Assembly: GCA_004151065.3 (NCBI GenBank)
Contig: NWUY0300018106.1
Span: forward strand, 19,487 to 30,179
Length of the DNA: 10,693 nt
Direction: 5' to 3'
From: Larix sibirica
Taxonomy: Eukaryota > Streptophyta > Pinopsida > Pinales > Pinaceae
Part shown: positions 1 to 8,765 of the stretch, piece after piece
Numbering within the stretch: position 1 is the first letter of the stretch
Layout: each line of letters opens with the position of its first letter
Notes under the pieces: generated by a model
Seen by the model: only the letters and a program-made list of their open reading frames with translations
What the model was told of the DNA's origin: nothing
Databases searched by the model: none
Program-made: the position numbers and the translations under genes

Positions 1-110
1 TCGTACAAATAAGGTCATAGCAAATCCAAACCCTACGCAATGTCTTCTCAGTTGACAATTTTTTGGTAAGTTTTCCCAGCGGATTGGTATTCTTTAGGAA
101 TTTGATCTTG

Positions 111-765
111 AATTTGTTACACCCAAGAGAAAAAAATCTTTAGTCCTCATCGAGGTCATCACTAATCTCCCAACATGCATGGTAGACCCACCTTTGAACA
201 ACAAAATTCTCAATGGACATCTCTTTTTAATTTCCTCATATGATACTTGGTACAGTAACATATTAACTTATCTCCACACACATAATTTTTGTCAACATAT
301 TTCCGTGATGATCATTGACATATTCATTAAAAACCTCCTTGATATCTCCTCATTGGAGCATATTTTGACAATGAAGATTTGGTGCCCAACTCACAAAGTG
401 CTCACGAAGAGGCATAGAAGGTCTTAAATGACTTCCATAGTAGTGCTTGCGATGAAACTTCGTCAAGAATGGTTATCACCTTGAAAATCGTTCACATGAG
501 ATATTGTTGGTCTTCCCTATTTCATTGCATTCATGTGGTAAAGTGGTGCATGAAGTGCCAAACATTCACTTCCAAGTCATGATCTGCACCAACTCCCTTG
601 CACCCTATCATTATGAATGGCCTCTTTTTCAAACAAGGAATCGACTTTATGACATGCATCCCACCATCCAATGGTGCCCATAAATGCACCATTATGGCCA
701 TTGCTTATTTTACAAAGTGGATTGAGGCTATGTCGACCTTCAACTATTATGTACCTTTGACTTGA
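111..765 (+). pseudogene. Ty3/gypsy LTR retrotransposon pol remnant (RNase H-integrase linker and integrase N-terminal part)
   Basis: This is a decayed piece of a plant gypsy polyprotein. In life it would insert element cDNA into chromosomes. Early peptides are FVTPKRKK near 111, DTWYSNILTYL near 245, and HEEA-stop-KVLNDFH near 403-438. The integrase zinc-binding region follows: a His at 436-438, YCWSSLF near 502, and CMKCQ with its Cys pair at 547-549 and 556-558. Next come PLHPI, GIDFMTCIPPSNG and YFTKWIEAMSTFN, with the first catalytic Asp of the DDE triad at 643-645. Breaks seen: a frame change in the A-run near 128-137, another between about 345 and 400, stops at 415-417, 580-582 and 763-765, and the second zinc-ligand His apparently replaced by Thr. 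The second Asp and the Glu of the core are missing because similarity ends near 750. Only the order linker, zinc region, core was used for family assignment. It is certainly non-functional. Confidence 0.88.
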
Positions 766-2040
766 ATATGAAAAACACACAAGATATTCAAGAATTAGAT
801 AGAAAATGTCATGTCCCAAATTTTGCATTGGGTCACAATGGCCTAATCACATTGTCNTTGGTCTATTGGACCTTAAGAAAAAATAAATGAATAATTTGGA
901 GTGTTGTAAAATATTATTCCTATGCTCAAAAAGCTAAGAAATAAGCATTCATAGGTCGCCATAGTTTTGACACATTAGAAGGTTAGGGAGGTTTGTAATA
1001 TTGTACAAAAGATTACGAAACAATGGTCTAATGTGGCTGTACGTAGGGAACTCTAATAGAGTGTGACTTTCATCGTCAACAATCTTAGTCTCATAGAGAT
1101 GACAAATCATTTCCATCCATGGTGTTTTACAAATTGTCCATCACCTTGTTTCACTATGAAGCTCATGAGAGTTCGTTCTTATCTTCGATATATTAATTTT
1201 CTTCTTCAAACTACTTAAAACAAAGATATATTTTTTATCTTCCATACTATGGTTAATTACCTCTTTATAGTATCTTAGTTTCTTTGAGCCTCTAAATATT
1301 TCTCGCCCAACATTTTTCCTTTAAACTTAAATGTCATAATATTTTTACTGTTATATTTGATATTTTGCAAAGTGACACTTTCGTCAATCCCCCAATGGTT
1401 TCGCCAAGCCATGGTGTCTTTATACAAGTCTCTCTTGCGTCACAGGTGGTCTTGATTATATTTTAAATCATTTTTATCAAGTTTATGGTCTCCAAAGTTA
1501 TTTAATATTAAAAGGGAGGAAAAAACAATATTACATCATGTATATCAATATTCTTTCACAATACATATATATCATCTTTGTATCGATAGATTTTTATATT
1601 TTAAAGTTTGAAGTAGAGGAGTCTTTTTTTCCATGTGATAATTGGCATATAGGTATTTAAGTATCTATTAGAAGTTAAGTGGATGTATTGATTAGTAATT
1701 TGATATCCATGCTCATTATTATGTATATATGTATTGATAAGGTGAGAGAGGAAACCTTTATTCATCAGTGGGAAGGAAGAGCAATGAATATGTCAAATCA
1801 TATTTAATAGAGTTAAGCAAACAAATTAACTAAAATTTCTTTAAGTAATTTAAAACCATAACACTTATGCATTTTTTTCGATAGTTTTTTTTGGCAGACT
1901 TCCTTTATGTATCAAGTGAAAACTCCAGGTGGGAAGGTTGCAATGGCAGAGTTCTTCTATTTTAAATCAACCTAAATGTATCCCGTAAAAATTTTGGGTG
2001 GGTGTAGAGTTCCAAAGGTGTAATGGCAGAATTCCTCCTC
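766..2040. other. AT-rich intergenic DNA without a recognisable gene
   Basis: All frames are closed by frequent stops and I recognise no protein motif. A single ambiguous base lies at 857, and unlike the other N positions it is not flanked by a duplication. The stretch starting TGTCATGTCCC at 807 resembles the beginning of some plant gypsy LTRs, but no matching 3' end or second LTR is visible. A short imperfect direct repeat (1934-1958 and 2015-2039, sharing AATGGCAGA) lies near the right end. Confidence 0.6.
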
Positions 2041-2057
2041 AAAGTCTTTGAGTTGCT

Positions 2058-2444
2058 GGATGGCAGCCAAAGAAGTAAAAAATGTTGCGTTTTTAGACCA
2101 CGCTAAATCTCTTCGTGGCAACTCGCAGGTCGACTATAGGCATCTTCAAGTATGACTCTCTCGATATACACGAAGACATGTTGATTATAGGTCGACAATA
2201 TAATGATGTGGGCTACGTGCGATATGGGCATTCACAAAGTTGGTCCAATTCTGCTGCCAGTAGTTGGACTTTCGATGTTTCTTCTAACAAGTGGCGACGA
2301 CTACGTGTGACAATTAATTTGTTCGATTACACGCGAACATTCCTTTGCCTCAACGAATCTGCCTCTAAACTCGTCACCATTAGCACGGGTCAGCTGGTGG
2401 CAGACCTGACTTTACAACTCTATACAGCTGAACAGCTAATTTGA
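2058..2444 (+). pseudogene. Possible kelch/F-box-kelch-like gene relic
   Basis: This stretch is richer in G and C than its surroundings and has coding character, but no single intact gene. An ATG at about 2060 opens a short frame (MAAKEVKNVAFLDHAKSLRG) that stops near 2155. A second, overlapping frame is open from about 2097 to 2444 with no ATG at its start. The second frame reads DMLIIGR, then SWSNSAASSWTFD and SSNKWRRL. A hydrophobic strand ending in Gly followed by W-x-FD-x5-W-x2-L is the layout of a kelch blade, although the usual Gly-Gly pair is Gly-Arg here. Either a frameshift joins the two frames, or the second is the terminal exon of a decayed gene with an acceptor near CGCAG at 2122-2126. 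No F-box and no further blades are visible, so the family call is weak. It lies only about 320 bp upstream of the Ole e 1-type gene and could also be part of that gene's upstream region. Confidence 0.35.
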
Positions 2445-2722
2445 AAAACGCTACAATTCAAAACAAAATCAGTGAGATAGTACACGAAATGCCATATTAT
2501 ACAGGTGGAGTTTGATGATTCTAGTTTGACGTCGTTTTCTGTCTTGAGAAAATCTTTTACGTGGATGCCATTTCACAAGAAAAACGATATCACAGTTGAA
2601 AATTGTTTATGTAGATAATCAACCATACACAAGAAACGTACTGGCCGCCCAACTGTGACTTTTCTTGGTATTTAATTAATATGGATGGCAACCACTAAGA
2701 AAATGTGGAGTCCAGGCCACTC
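2445..2722 (+). promoter_or_regulatory. Upstream region of the Ole e 1-type gene
   Basis: This non-coding stretch separates the kelch-like relic from the TATA box. It contains TGACGTC at 2527-2533, a palindromic ACGT element of the kind bound by plant bZIP factors, and CAACTG near 2650, which matches the plant MYB core. These short words also occur by chance, so they are pointers rather than demonstrated sites. Confidence 0.35.
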
Positions 2723-2731
2723 TATATATAA
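2723..2731 (+). promoter_or_regulatory. TATA box of the Ole e 1-type gene
   Basis: TATATATAA begins 46 bp upstream of the ATG at 2769 and is the best TATA match near the gene. With usual plant spacing of about 30 bp, transcription would start near 2752-2758, giving a short 5' leader of roughly 11-17 nt. The start context GATCATGGCG, with GC directly after the ATG, is favourable for plant translation and supports this start. Confidence 0.7.
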
Positions 2732-2768
2732 TCCACTCTTCCTGTCGAATTGAATATCTTCAGCGATC

Positions 2769-3764
2769 ATGGCGTCTTTTAATGGGATATCCATTACTGT
2801 GCTTGGTTTTCTCTTATGCTGCTTGTCTTTGGCTGGTGCAAGTACTTATGCAGGGCAAGAAAAGGATTCATCTGTGGTAGTTGTGGGGAAAGTTTTCTGT
2901 GATACATGTTTGGAGAACAAGCTTTCTGAAAATAGCTACGTTATATCCGGTACAATTTCATGCCATTAATTTATTTTCGTTGTCTCTTTTATCTTGCTTT
3001 ATGACAAACATATAATATGTACTTATCATGTATGATTCCTATCTCGTTTGGATGAGTGAACAGGTGCTTCGGTAGCAGTGGAATGCGGCCTCAACAGGAA
3101 AAAGATGACCCTCTCCATTATGGGAGAAACAGACGAAAATGGAGAATTCAAGATCGAGATTCCTTCCAATATTCTTCAGTCTGCTGATCAATTGAACAAG
3201 TGTTCGGTGATTCCGCGCAACAGCCCCCTCGACTTGTGCAAGATTCTCACGACCTCTACACCATCAAAGCTCACGTTAGAGTCGGTTTCCAATGGAGTTG
3301 TCACGTACAGTGCGGGCGTTTTCAGTTACCGCCATGAAACTGTGCCTCCGTCCTGTTACAAGAAAGATGTTTTGGCAATGATCCGGGGTCGAGAAATGGC
3401 TGAGAATGTTGATCGATCTTCGAAAGCTGGCCAACAAACGCCAACAATCCCTCCGCTCCCTAATCTTCCACCGGCTACCCTTCCCAGTGTCCCCCCTTTT
3501 CCCAAATTCAGTATTCCTCCACTACCCAGTATTCCTTCGCTTCCCACTAGTGTTCCTCCTTTCCCCCAAGCTCCTCCACTACCCAGTATTCCTCCTCTCC
3601 CCAAAATTCCTCCGCTGGCTCCGTTCAGTTTTCCTCCGCTGGCTCCGTTCAGTTTTCCTCCATTTCCAAAACCGACCCTTCCAGGCTCGCCTCCTATTCC
3701 TCAAATTCCAAGCTTCCAATTCCCGCCGATCCCATTTCTCACCCCGCCACCTCCTGGCCAGTAG
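2769..3764 (+). CDS. Secreted Pollen Ole e 1 domain / proline-rich cell wall protein (2 exons: 2769-2949, 3064-3764)
   Basis: The predicted product has 293 residues. Residues 1 to about 24 form a signal peptide (hydrophobic ITVLGFLLCCLSLAG, cut near GAS). The Pollen Ole e 1-like domain spans about 36-160 and opens with VVGKVFCDTCLENK, a clear match to the family signature. Six Cys in the mature part (44, 47, 68, 107, 119, 158) fit the family's three disulfides; ETDENGEFKIEIP is a typical middle strand pair. Residues 186-293 form a tail with 46 Pro in 108 residues, built from PPLPSIP, PPFP and PPLAPFSF units. It has no Tyr, Cys or acidic residue and no run of Ser-Pro4, so it is not a classic crosslinking extensin. 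Exons join through a GT-AG intron that splits a Gly codon and restores one frame to the TAG at 3762-3764. Such chimeras in plants are secreted and generally placed in the cell wall; the exact role here is unknown. Without splicing, the frame ends after 66 codons. Confidence 0.9.
2950..3063 (+). other. Intron of the Ole e 1-type gene (114 bp, phase 1)
   Basis: The donor is CCG/GTACAA and the acceptor is GAACAG/GTGC. The interior is T-rich, as expected for a plant intron. Unspliced reading hits TAA at 2967-2969. Removing these 114 bases fuses the CDTC half of the domain to the ASVAVECG strand, exactly where an Ole e 1 domain should continue, which is the main evidence for the boundaries. Confidence 0.9.
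3608..3655 (+). repeat. Perfect 24-bp in-frame tandem repeat in the proline-rich tail
   Basis: Two identical 24-nt units (3608-3631 and 3632-3655) each encode PPLAPFSF in register. Because the unit is a multiple of three, copy number can change without breaking the frame. Perfect identity, including third positions, indicates recent duplication. Shorter related words such as CCACTACCCAGTATTCCT recur at about 3518 and 3575 in the same tail. Confidence 0.9.
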
Positions 3765-3995
3765 AAGATCCCTCGACTTTTTAGGTCTGGGCAGTCGGAT
3801 ATATAGCTATTTTTTATATTGTTGGATGGCACTTATACTTTCCTCATTCTCGTTTATTTCATATAGCTCATAAAGGTTTGGTTTTATGATTTGATTGGCT
3901 TTTTGCTGTATCCTGTACACAGATACTCAGTGTTTTTTATATAATATATATTTTTATATTTGAATCTTCTTGTTTGTGTCAATAAGATTAACATA
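3765..3995 (+). terminator. Likely 3' UTR and poly(A) region of the Ole e 1-type gene
   Basis: Plant poly(A) signals are loose. After the stop codon there are T-rich stretches, TTTGTGT-type words near 3972-3978 and AATAAG at 3981-3986. These together resemble far- and near-upstream elements, so a cleavage site shortly after 3985 is plausible. An earlier site near 3870-3940 cannot be excluded. Confidence 0.35.
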
Positions 3996-4315
3996 ATAGC
4001 TATTCTTTCATTAATATTATATATTAATTTTATCTGCTATGATTAATTCATAGTCCATAATCAGTGATTTGTCACGATTAACACTACCCGACTTCCATTT
4101 AACATTCAAGTTTTTTACACGTAAAATCTTTAAATGTTCAACATAGATATACGCCAGTTTCTCTATATTTTTTGTTCAAATGGCAGGCGAATTGGTCGAT
4201 TTTAATGCATTACTTGTGAACCAAATCATCAAAATACTACAAATACTTAGCAAACATGTTATTTACTTAATTAGATAACTTTAAAATCTGTAATATCTTC
4301 AAATTACTTTTATAT
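3996..4315. other. AT-rich spacer, nothing recognised
   Basis: There are no open frames of note, no protein similarity and no clear repeat structure. It is simply an AT-rich gap between the gene and the repeat field that follows. Confidence 0.6.
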
Positions 4316-4490
4316 ATCGTAAAATAAACAAACTCCTTCCCATAAATTATTTTTACAATGTATTTCACTATAGATCTTAAAATAAAGAGACTCCTTCGCA
4401 TTTGAATTATGAAAATTACTTTTACAATACAAATACATAAATACTTCTATATTATAATTCAATATAGATCTTAAAATGAAGAAATAACTA
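4316..4490. repeat. Degenerate tandem repeat, about 2.3 units of 55-95 bp
   Basis: Related units start near 4316, 4371 and 4465. Each begins with a TAGATCTTAAAATNAA-like word (the first reads ATCGTAAAATAAA). The first two continue with ACTCCTTC(C/G)CAT and TTTTTACAAT-like blocks, and the third is cut short. The units differ in length because of small insertions. A weak minus-strand open frame here has no protein character. Confidence 0.55.
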
Positions 4491-4634
4491 CTATATGTTA
4501 TTAACATCATTACTTCCTTATTATAAAATGATTGATTGTAAATTTTGAAATCCGCACATGACCACCCATTTTTAACTATGATTACATTTTCAAAATATGC
4601 CTTTAACCTCCATTTCTATTCATTAACCACTCGT

Positions 4635-4896
4635 CATAGTTTGTGGATTGCCCACAATATGAATACATCATTAAAAATTTACATAACAACATAATGAAAT
4701 TTCATAAATTTGGAACTCTCTTTAAATACAAATATGATTACCTATAATGCTTCTATCCTATACATTTCACATAGTGTGTGGATTGCCCACAGTATGAATA
4801 CATCATTAAAACAACATGATGAAATTTCATAGGTTTGGAATTATCTTTAAATATAAATATGATTACCTATAATGCTTTAATCCTATAAAACATTTC
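4635..4896. repeat. 135-bp direct repeat pair
   Basis: Unit one (4635-4769) and unit two (4770-4896) share GTGGATTGCCCACA, GAATACATCATTAAAA, ATGAAATTTCATA and GATTACCTATAATGCTT in the same order. Unit two lacks a short segment around TTTACATAAC and carries scattered substitutions. They are adjacent, so this is a local tandem duplication older than the larger ~1-kb duplication. The latter starts inside unit one. Confidence 0.8.
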
Positions 4897-5134
4897 AATG
4901 TTTTTATGTATAACCCTTCACCTAGCTTTGCTATCCACATTCAAAACTATATGGTTAATGGTGTGCTTTTGAATTTGTTTTATTTGTTTTCACTTTACAC
5001 TTTTTTCCGATTTATTAATCACATTGAATTCATTTCTGCAATCAAAATTACAATTCCAGCAACAAATTGTGTTACCAAATTCTAGCCAACTCGTTAAAAA
5101 GAAATACGAATTATCTAAACTTAAACTCACTCCA

Positions 5135-5652
5135 TTTAGAAGTACCATAATTCTTCTCATGTATTTAGTTGTATATCCATTTTCATTAATTTGTAATTTA
5201 TTTTTTATTTGAAATTATTATGATCAAAAGACTTATTTTTGGTCCCACAATTTTAACATCTAGTATGCTTCTTAAGATATCTAAATTAAGAATTTGTATT
5301 AACGTTTAGACCATCATCTAAGGAAATTTTATTATAACCACACTAACTATCATGACTTATAAACCACGTTTAGAATTAACATAGTTCTAGTATGAGTTAT
5401 TAAGCACGTTTAGAATTAGCATGGTTCTTCTCATGTACTAACCACGTTTAGAATTAGCATGGTTCTTCTCATGTATTTAATTATGGATCCACTTTCCTTA
5501 ATTTGTGATTTATTTTTTATTTAAGGTTATTTTGATAAAGACATGTTTTTTCCAACAATTTTAACATCGATACACAATCTCTTATACTTCTTAAGATATT
5601 TAAGTTAAGAATTTTCATTAAAATTTAGACATAATCTAAGGGATTTTTATTA
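5135..5652. repeat. Old internal duplication: ~200-bp units 312 bp apart (5135-5334 and 5447-5652)
   Basis: The two units share TTCTTCTCATGTATTTA, then TTAATTTG, GATTTATTTTTTATTT-like, CAATTTTAACATC, CTTCTTAAGATAT and a block ending ATTTTTATTA or ATTTTATTA, all in the same order. Similarity is clear but eroded by substitutions and small indels. The same pair recurs at 6143-6342 and 6455-6659 in the second copy of the 1-kb duplication. Confidence 0.75.
5365..5480. repeat. Three tandem units of 38-40 bp
   Basis: Units start at 5365, 5405 and 5443, each with CACGTTTAGAATTA(A/G)CAT. The second and third are nearly identical (CATGGTTCTTCTCATGTA) and the first is diverged. The array repeats at 6373-6488 in the second copy of the 1-kb duplication. 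Confidence 0.88.
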
Positions 5653-5726
5653 GGGGTAAGCTAAATAGTATACAATTTGTATTTTTTTAGGGTTTTTTGT
5701 TGGAATCTAGGGACACGATTTTTGCT

Positions 5727-5740
5727 AAAATCATGATTTT
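5727..5740. repeat. 14-bp perfect palindrome AAAATCATGATTTT
   Basis: The sequence equals its own reverse complement. It ends two bases before the N junction and recurs at 6734-6747 in the second copy. AT-rich palindromes arise easily by chance, so no function is claimed. Confidence 0.8.
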
Positions 5741-5742
5741 CA

Positions 5743-5743
5743 N
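5743..5743. other. Ambiguous base at the duplication junction
   Basis: A single N separates the two ~1-kb copies. Unique sequence flanks the outer ends and the copies meet exactly at the N, which is the appearance of an unmerged overlap between two contigs. Treat the join as unverified. Confidence 0.85.
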
Positions 5744-6749
5744 GATTACCTATAATGCTTCTATCCTATACATTTCACATAGTGTGTGGATTGCCCACAG
5801 TATGAATACATCATTAAAACAACATGATGAAATTTCATAGGTTTGGAATTATCTTTAAATATAAATATGATTACCTATAATGCTTTAATCCTATAAAACA
5901 TTTCAATGTTTTTATGTATAACCCTTCACCTAGCTTTGCTATCCACATTCAAAACTATATGGTTAATGGTGTGCTTTTGAATTTGTTTTATTTGTTTTCA
6001 CTTTACACTTTTTTCCGATTTATTAATCACATTGAATTCATTTCTGCAATCAAAATTACAATTCCAGCAACAAATTGTGTTACCAAATTCTAGCCAACTC
6101 GTTAAAAAGAAATACGAATTATCTAAACTTAAACTCACTCCATTTAGAAGTACCATAATTCTTCTCATGTATTTAGTTGTATATCCATTTTCATTAATTT
6201 GTAATTTATTTTTTATTTGAAATTATTATGATCAAAAGACTTATTTTTGGTCCCACAATTTTAACATCTAGTATGCTTCTTAAGATATCTAAATTAAGAA
6301 TTTGTATTAACGTTTAGACCATCATCTAAGGAAATTTTATTATAACCACACTAACTATCATGACTTATAAACCACGTTTAGAATTAACATAGTTCTAGTA
6401 TGAGTTATTAAGCACGTTTAGAATTAGCATGGTTCTTCTCATGTACTAACCACGTTTAGAATTAGCATGGTTCTTCTCATGTATTTAATTATGGATCCAC
6501 TTTCCTTAATTTGTGATTTATTTTTTATTTAAGGTTATTTTGATAAAGACATTTTTTTCCAACAATTTCAACATCGATACATCATCTCTTATACTTCTTA
6601 AGATATCTAAGTTAAGAATTTTCATTAACATTTAGACATAATTTAAGGGATTTTTATTAGGGTAAGCTAAATAGTAGACCATTTGTATTTTTTTAGGGTT
6701 TTTTTGTTGGAATCAAGGGACACGATTTTTGCTAAAATCATGATTTTCA
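5744..6749. repeat. ~1-kb direct duplication, copy 2
   Basis: This is the second copy of 4736-5742. It begins mid-unit of the older 135-bp repeat, with no sequence landmark of its own, and runs on into unique DNA after 6749 (TTGTTCAAATTGC). Nested repeats at 6143-6342, 6373-6488 and 6455-6659 mirror those of copy 1. Confidence 0.93.
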
Positions 6750-7768
6750 TTGTTCAAATTGCAATTTTGATTGCAAAAATGGATTCAACGACCATAATTA
6801 CCCATGGGGCACCCTAATTATAAAATTCTAACAATCTAAAACTACAATTTGAATAATTTTTGTTGGATATTGATTGAAAAAATCATTAAATAATCGGTGC
6901 AAATCATTGATCTTTTAGCTCACTTGTTTTTATTATAGAAGATTAATGAGGAGAAAATTTTCATTTGTCCATTCCATCATCGAATGAAAGCTTTTGTAGA
7001 AATTCTATCTATATGATTATGGTGGGATTGTGTAAATGACTTACACATGAGGGTTTGGAAAGATTCCACAATAAGCACATGTTTACCATCTTTTTTTCAT
7101 ATGTTTTTTACTCTTTGGAGTCATGTGATGCAATTCAAACTTTAGTGTTGTGTAACATTCAAGAAAGGCTTTAAGATTATGAAAAAATATGGTTTTATTC
7201 ATTCTTATTTTTTAGTTGGAGTAGGTGGATATCAAATTAAATGGAAGGCTTTTTATTATTTTTAGCATAGAAAAATATGGTTATATCAACTCCTACTTTG
7301 TATTATAGTTAGTTTAGGCCTTCTCTATTCATATTAACATTGATTTTTTTTTGGTTGGCCTCACACCCGACATGTCCTTTTTAGAATTTTGGGTTCTATT
7401 CACTTTGTTTCCACCTAAATGCTTTTTAAGCTTTGTTTTCCTTGAGTCATTTCCTCGACCCTAACAAATCCTCTCTTTCGTTGGTTGTCTCGGCAATTGG
7501 ATATATCAAACAAATTGATAATTAAACACACATCTTCATAGATTACTTTCCTTGGAATTAGTGCTCACCTAGGTTTTCATGGGTTTCGGGTTTTGGAGGC
7601 CTCTCTCCCACCAAAAATCATCTCTTATGTTGTAGAACCTTCCATAACTCATTTGTAATTTCTCTCCCTCACAATATCTAAGGCTCTTTTTCATTTACCC
7701 TAACTAGTTTTCCATCTACACTTTACTTTTAAAATATCCACAACAATACCGTTCTTTTATCTTTCATC
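6750..7768 (+). other. Non-coding region upstream of the gag remnant, possibly leader or LTR
   Basis: No gene is visible. Two imperfect direct copies lie at about 7163-7224 and 7242-7312 (AAGGCTTT followed by AAAAATATGGTT). The part from about 7430 to 7768 is pyrimidine-rich and runs directly into the gag start codon at 7769, as expected of a retrotransposon 5' leader. I found no convincing primer-binding site, so the limits of any LTR cannot be set. Confidence 0.4.
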
Positions 7769-8746
7769 ATGCCTCCCCATAAAGATAAATCCTCATATGA
7801 GGGAGAATCTAGCCTCTCTATTATCATTTAGATTTTTTATAGTTTCTTTACTAAAGGTCTACTTCGAAACCCTAGGGTTCCCACTTCTACCTTCTAGTTG
7901 GATAAAAGACTCTTGCTGCAAAAATATGGTGGAAAAATGCATGTAGATATTTTGGATACTTGGATCTGCAACCGAATAGCTTATTTATAGACATGACCAG
8001 ATATGACTGAACATCAATATTTTCTACTTGCAGGAAACCACTCAGAAGGACTAGCCCAAGCATGGTGCCAATATGACACTAACTACAAGATATATATAAA
8101 ATTGTGTGAGGAAAAATCCATTATTTGTACATAATGATGCATGAATCCATGAGACACATTGTGCCAAGCCTTGAGAAGATATTTTTTTCATCTAGGTTAT
8201 TGGTCCAACTTAATGTGTAGGTGGTTCTATCTATGACAAGCTAAAGGAAAAAAGTATATAGTAGTATATAGATACATTCACTAAAATTTGAATCCAAGTC
8301 CTAATCCAAGAATATGAAGAGGTATTTGTACTTAAATTTAATTCTATCTTATCAAGTATTTTTTGTAATGAAATGGCATTTTTTGAGAGCACAACCTTCG
8401 ACCATTTTTTTATCCATGCCCTCACCGATGGAACATAAGTTAGAGAAATCACCTAATTCCATTCCCTTTCTTACACTTAACCCTAATTCTTCACAAAATC
8501 CCAACACTAACACCGCACATCCTACAATTGTTTGTAACCCTTACATACAACCTCTAGCACTCCCTTAAATTCTTACAACAATTACTACTACCTCTTCTAA
8601 TCCTCCACAATGGTGCCACTATCATGAAACTCAAAACCATGATGCCATAGATTACATATTTGTATTGGCTAAAGCCATGTCCAATAAATTATACACCAAG
8701 AAGAAATCCCTTGAATGAATTGATGTAGCTTACTCTCCTATTCAAT
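7769..8746 (+). pseudogene. Ty3/gypsy gag remnant, copy 1 (truncated at NN)
   Basis: This is a decayed plant gypsy gag, the structural protein that packages element RNA. The frame starts ATG, MPPHKDKSSYEGESS. About 400 bp later, in the same frame, come LRRYFFHLGYWSNL, then RWFYL-stop-QAKGKK and YIVVY. The spacing of GY, W, Q-x-KG and V-x-Y is that of the plant Retrotrans_gag domain. A frame change near 8270-8310 leads to a second frame with a Pro/Asn/Ser-rich spacer and a zinc knuckle: WCHYHETQNHDAIDY at 8611-8655. That is C-x2-H-x4-H-x4 with Tyr where the last Cys should be. In-frame stops include 7829-7831, 7895-7897, 8566-8568 and several between 7985 and 8240. Copy 1 has a private stop at 7895 where copy 2 has Leu (TTG). 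The sequence ends at the NN. Confidence 0.85.
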
Positions 8747-8748
8747 NN
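8747..8748. other. NN at the gag duplication junction
   Basis: Two undetermined bases separate the end of copy 1 (TATTCAAT) from the start of copy 2 (TTCTTTTATC). As at 5743, the duplicated block abuts the ambiguity exactly, so contig mis-joining is the simplest explanation. Confidence 0.85.
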
Positions 8749-8765
8749 TTCTTTTATCTTTCATC

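Larger units (their letters stand above)
4736..5742. repeat. ~1-kb direct duplication, copy 1
   Basis: This copy matches 5744-6749 at an offset of 1008 bp. By eye, the first ~809 bp (to 5544) are identical. The last ~198 bp carry about nine substitutions and three 1-bp indels. It is non-coding AT-rich DNA containing several smaller repeats. It ends in TTTTCA directly before the N at 5743. Confidence 0.93.

Noticed and set aside
577-828. 83-codon minus-strand open frame
   Set aside because: It is the antisense shadow of the integrase remnant, whose plus-strand peptides match the family.
1934-2039. Short imperfect direct repeat containing AATGGCAGA
   Set aside because: It has only two ~25-bp diverged units about 80 bp apart, too weak to call an element or binding array.
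3356-3604. Gly-rich minus-strand frame, and a plus-strand frame 3406-3873, over the proline-rich tail
   Set aside because: Both are shadows of the repetitive Pro codons of the Ole e 1-type gene, which explains the region with a signal peptide, a domain and a splice junction.
4310-4510. 66-codon minus-strand open frame
   Set aside because: It lies within degenerate AT-rich tandem units and its composition is typical of random AT-rich translation.
5024-5212. 62-codon open frame, repeated at 6032-6220
   Set aside because: It is identical only because it lies in the duplicated block. It is AT-driven low-complexity sequence with no motif and no promoter or splice context.
7029-7047. Hairpin TGTGTAA-ATGAC-TTACACA
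   Set aside because: Seven-base arms in AT-rich DNA are expected by chance. There is no flanking duplication or adjoining gene to suggest a transposon end or regulatory role.
8231-8452. 73-codon minus-strand open frame, repeated at 9228-9449
   Set aside because: It is antisense to the gag remnant, has no motif, and is repeated only because of the duplication.
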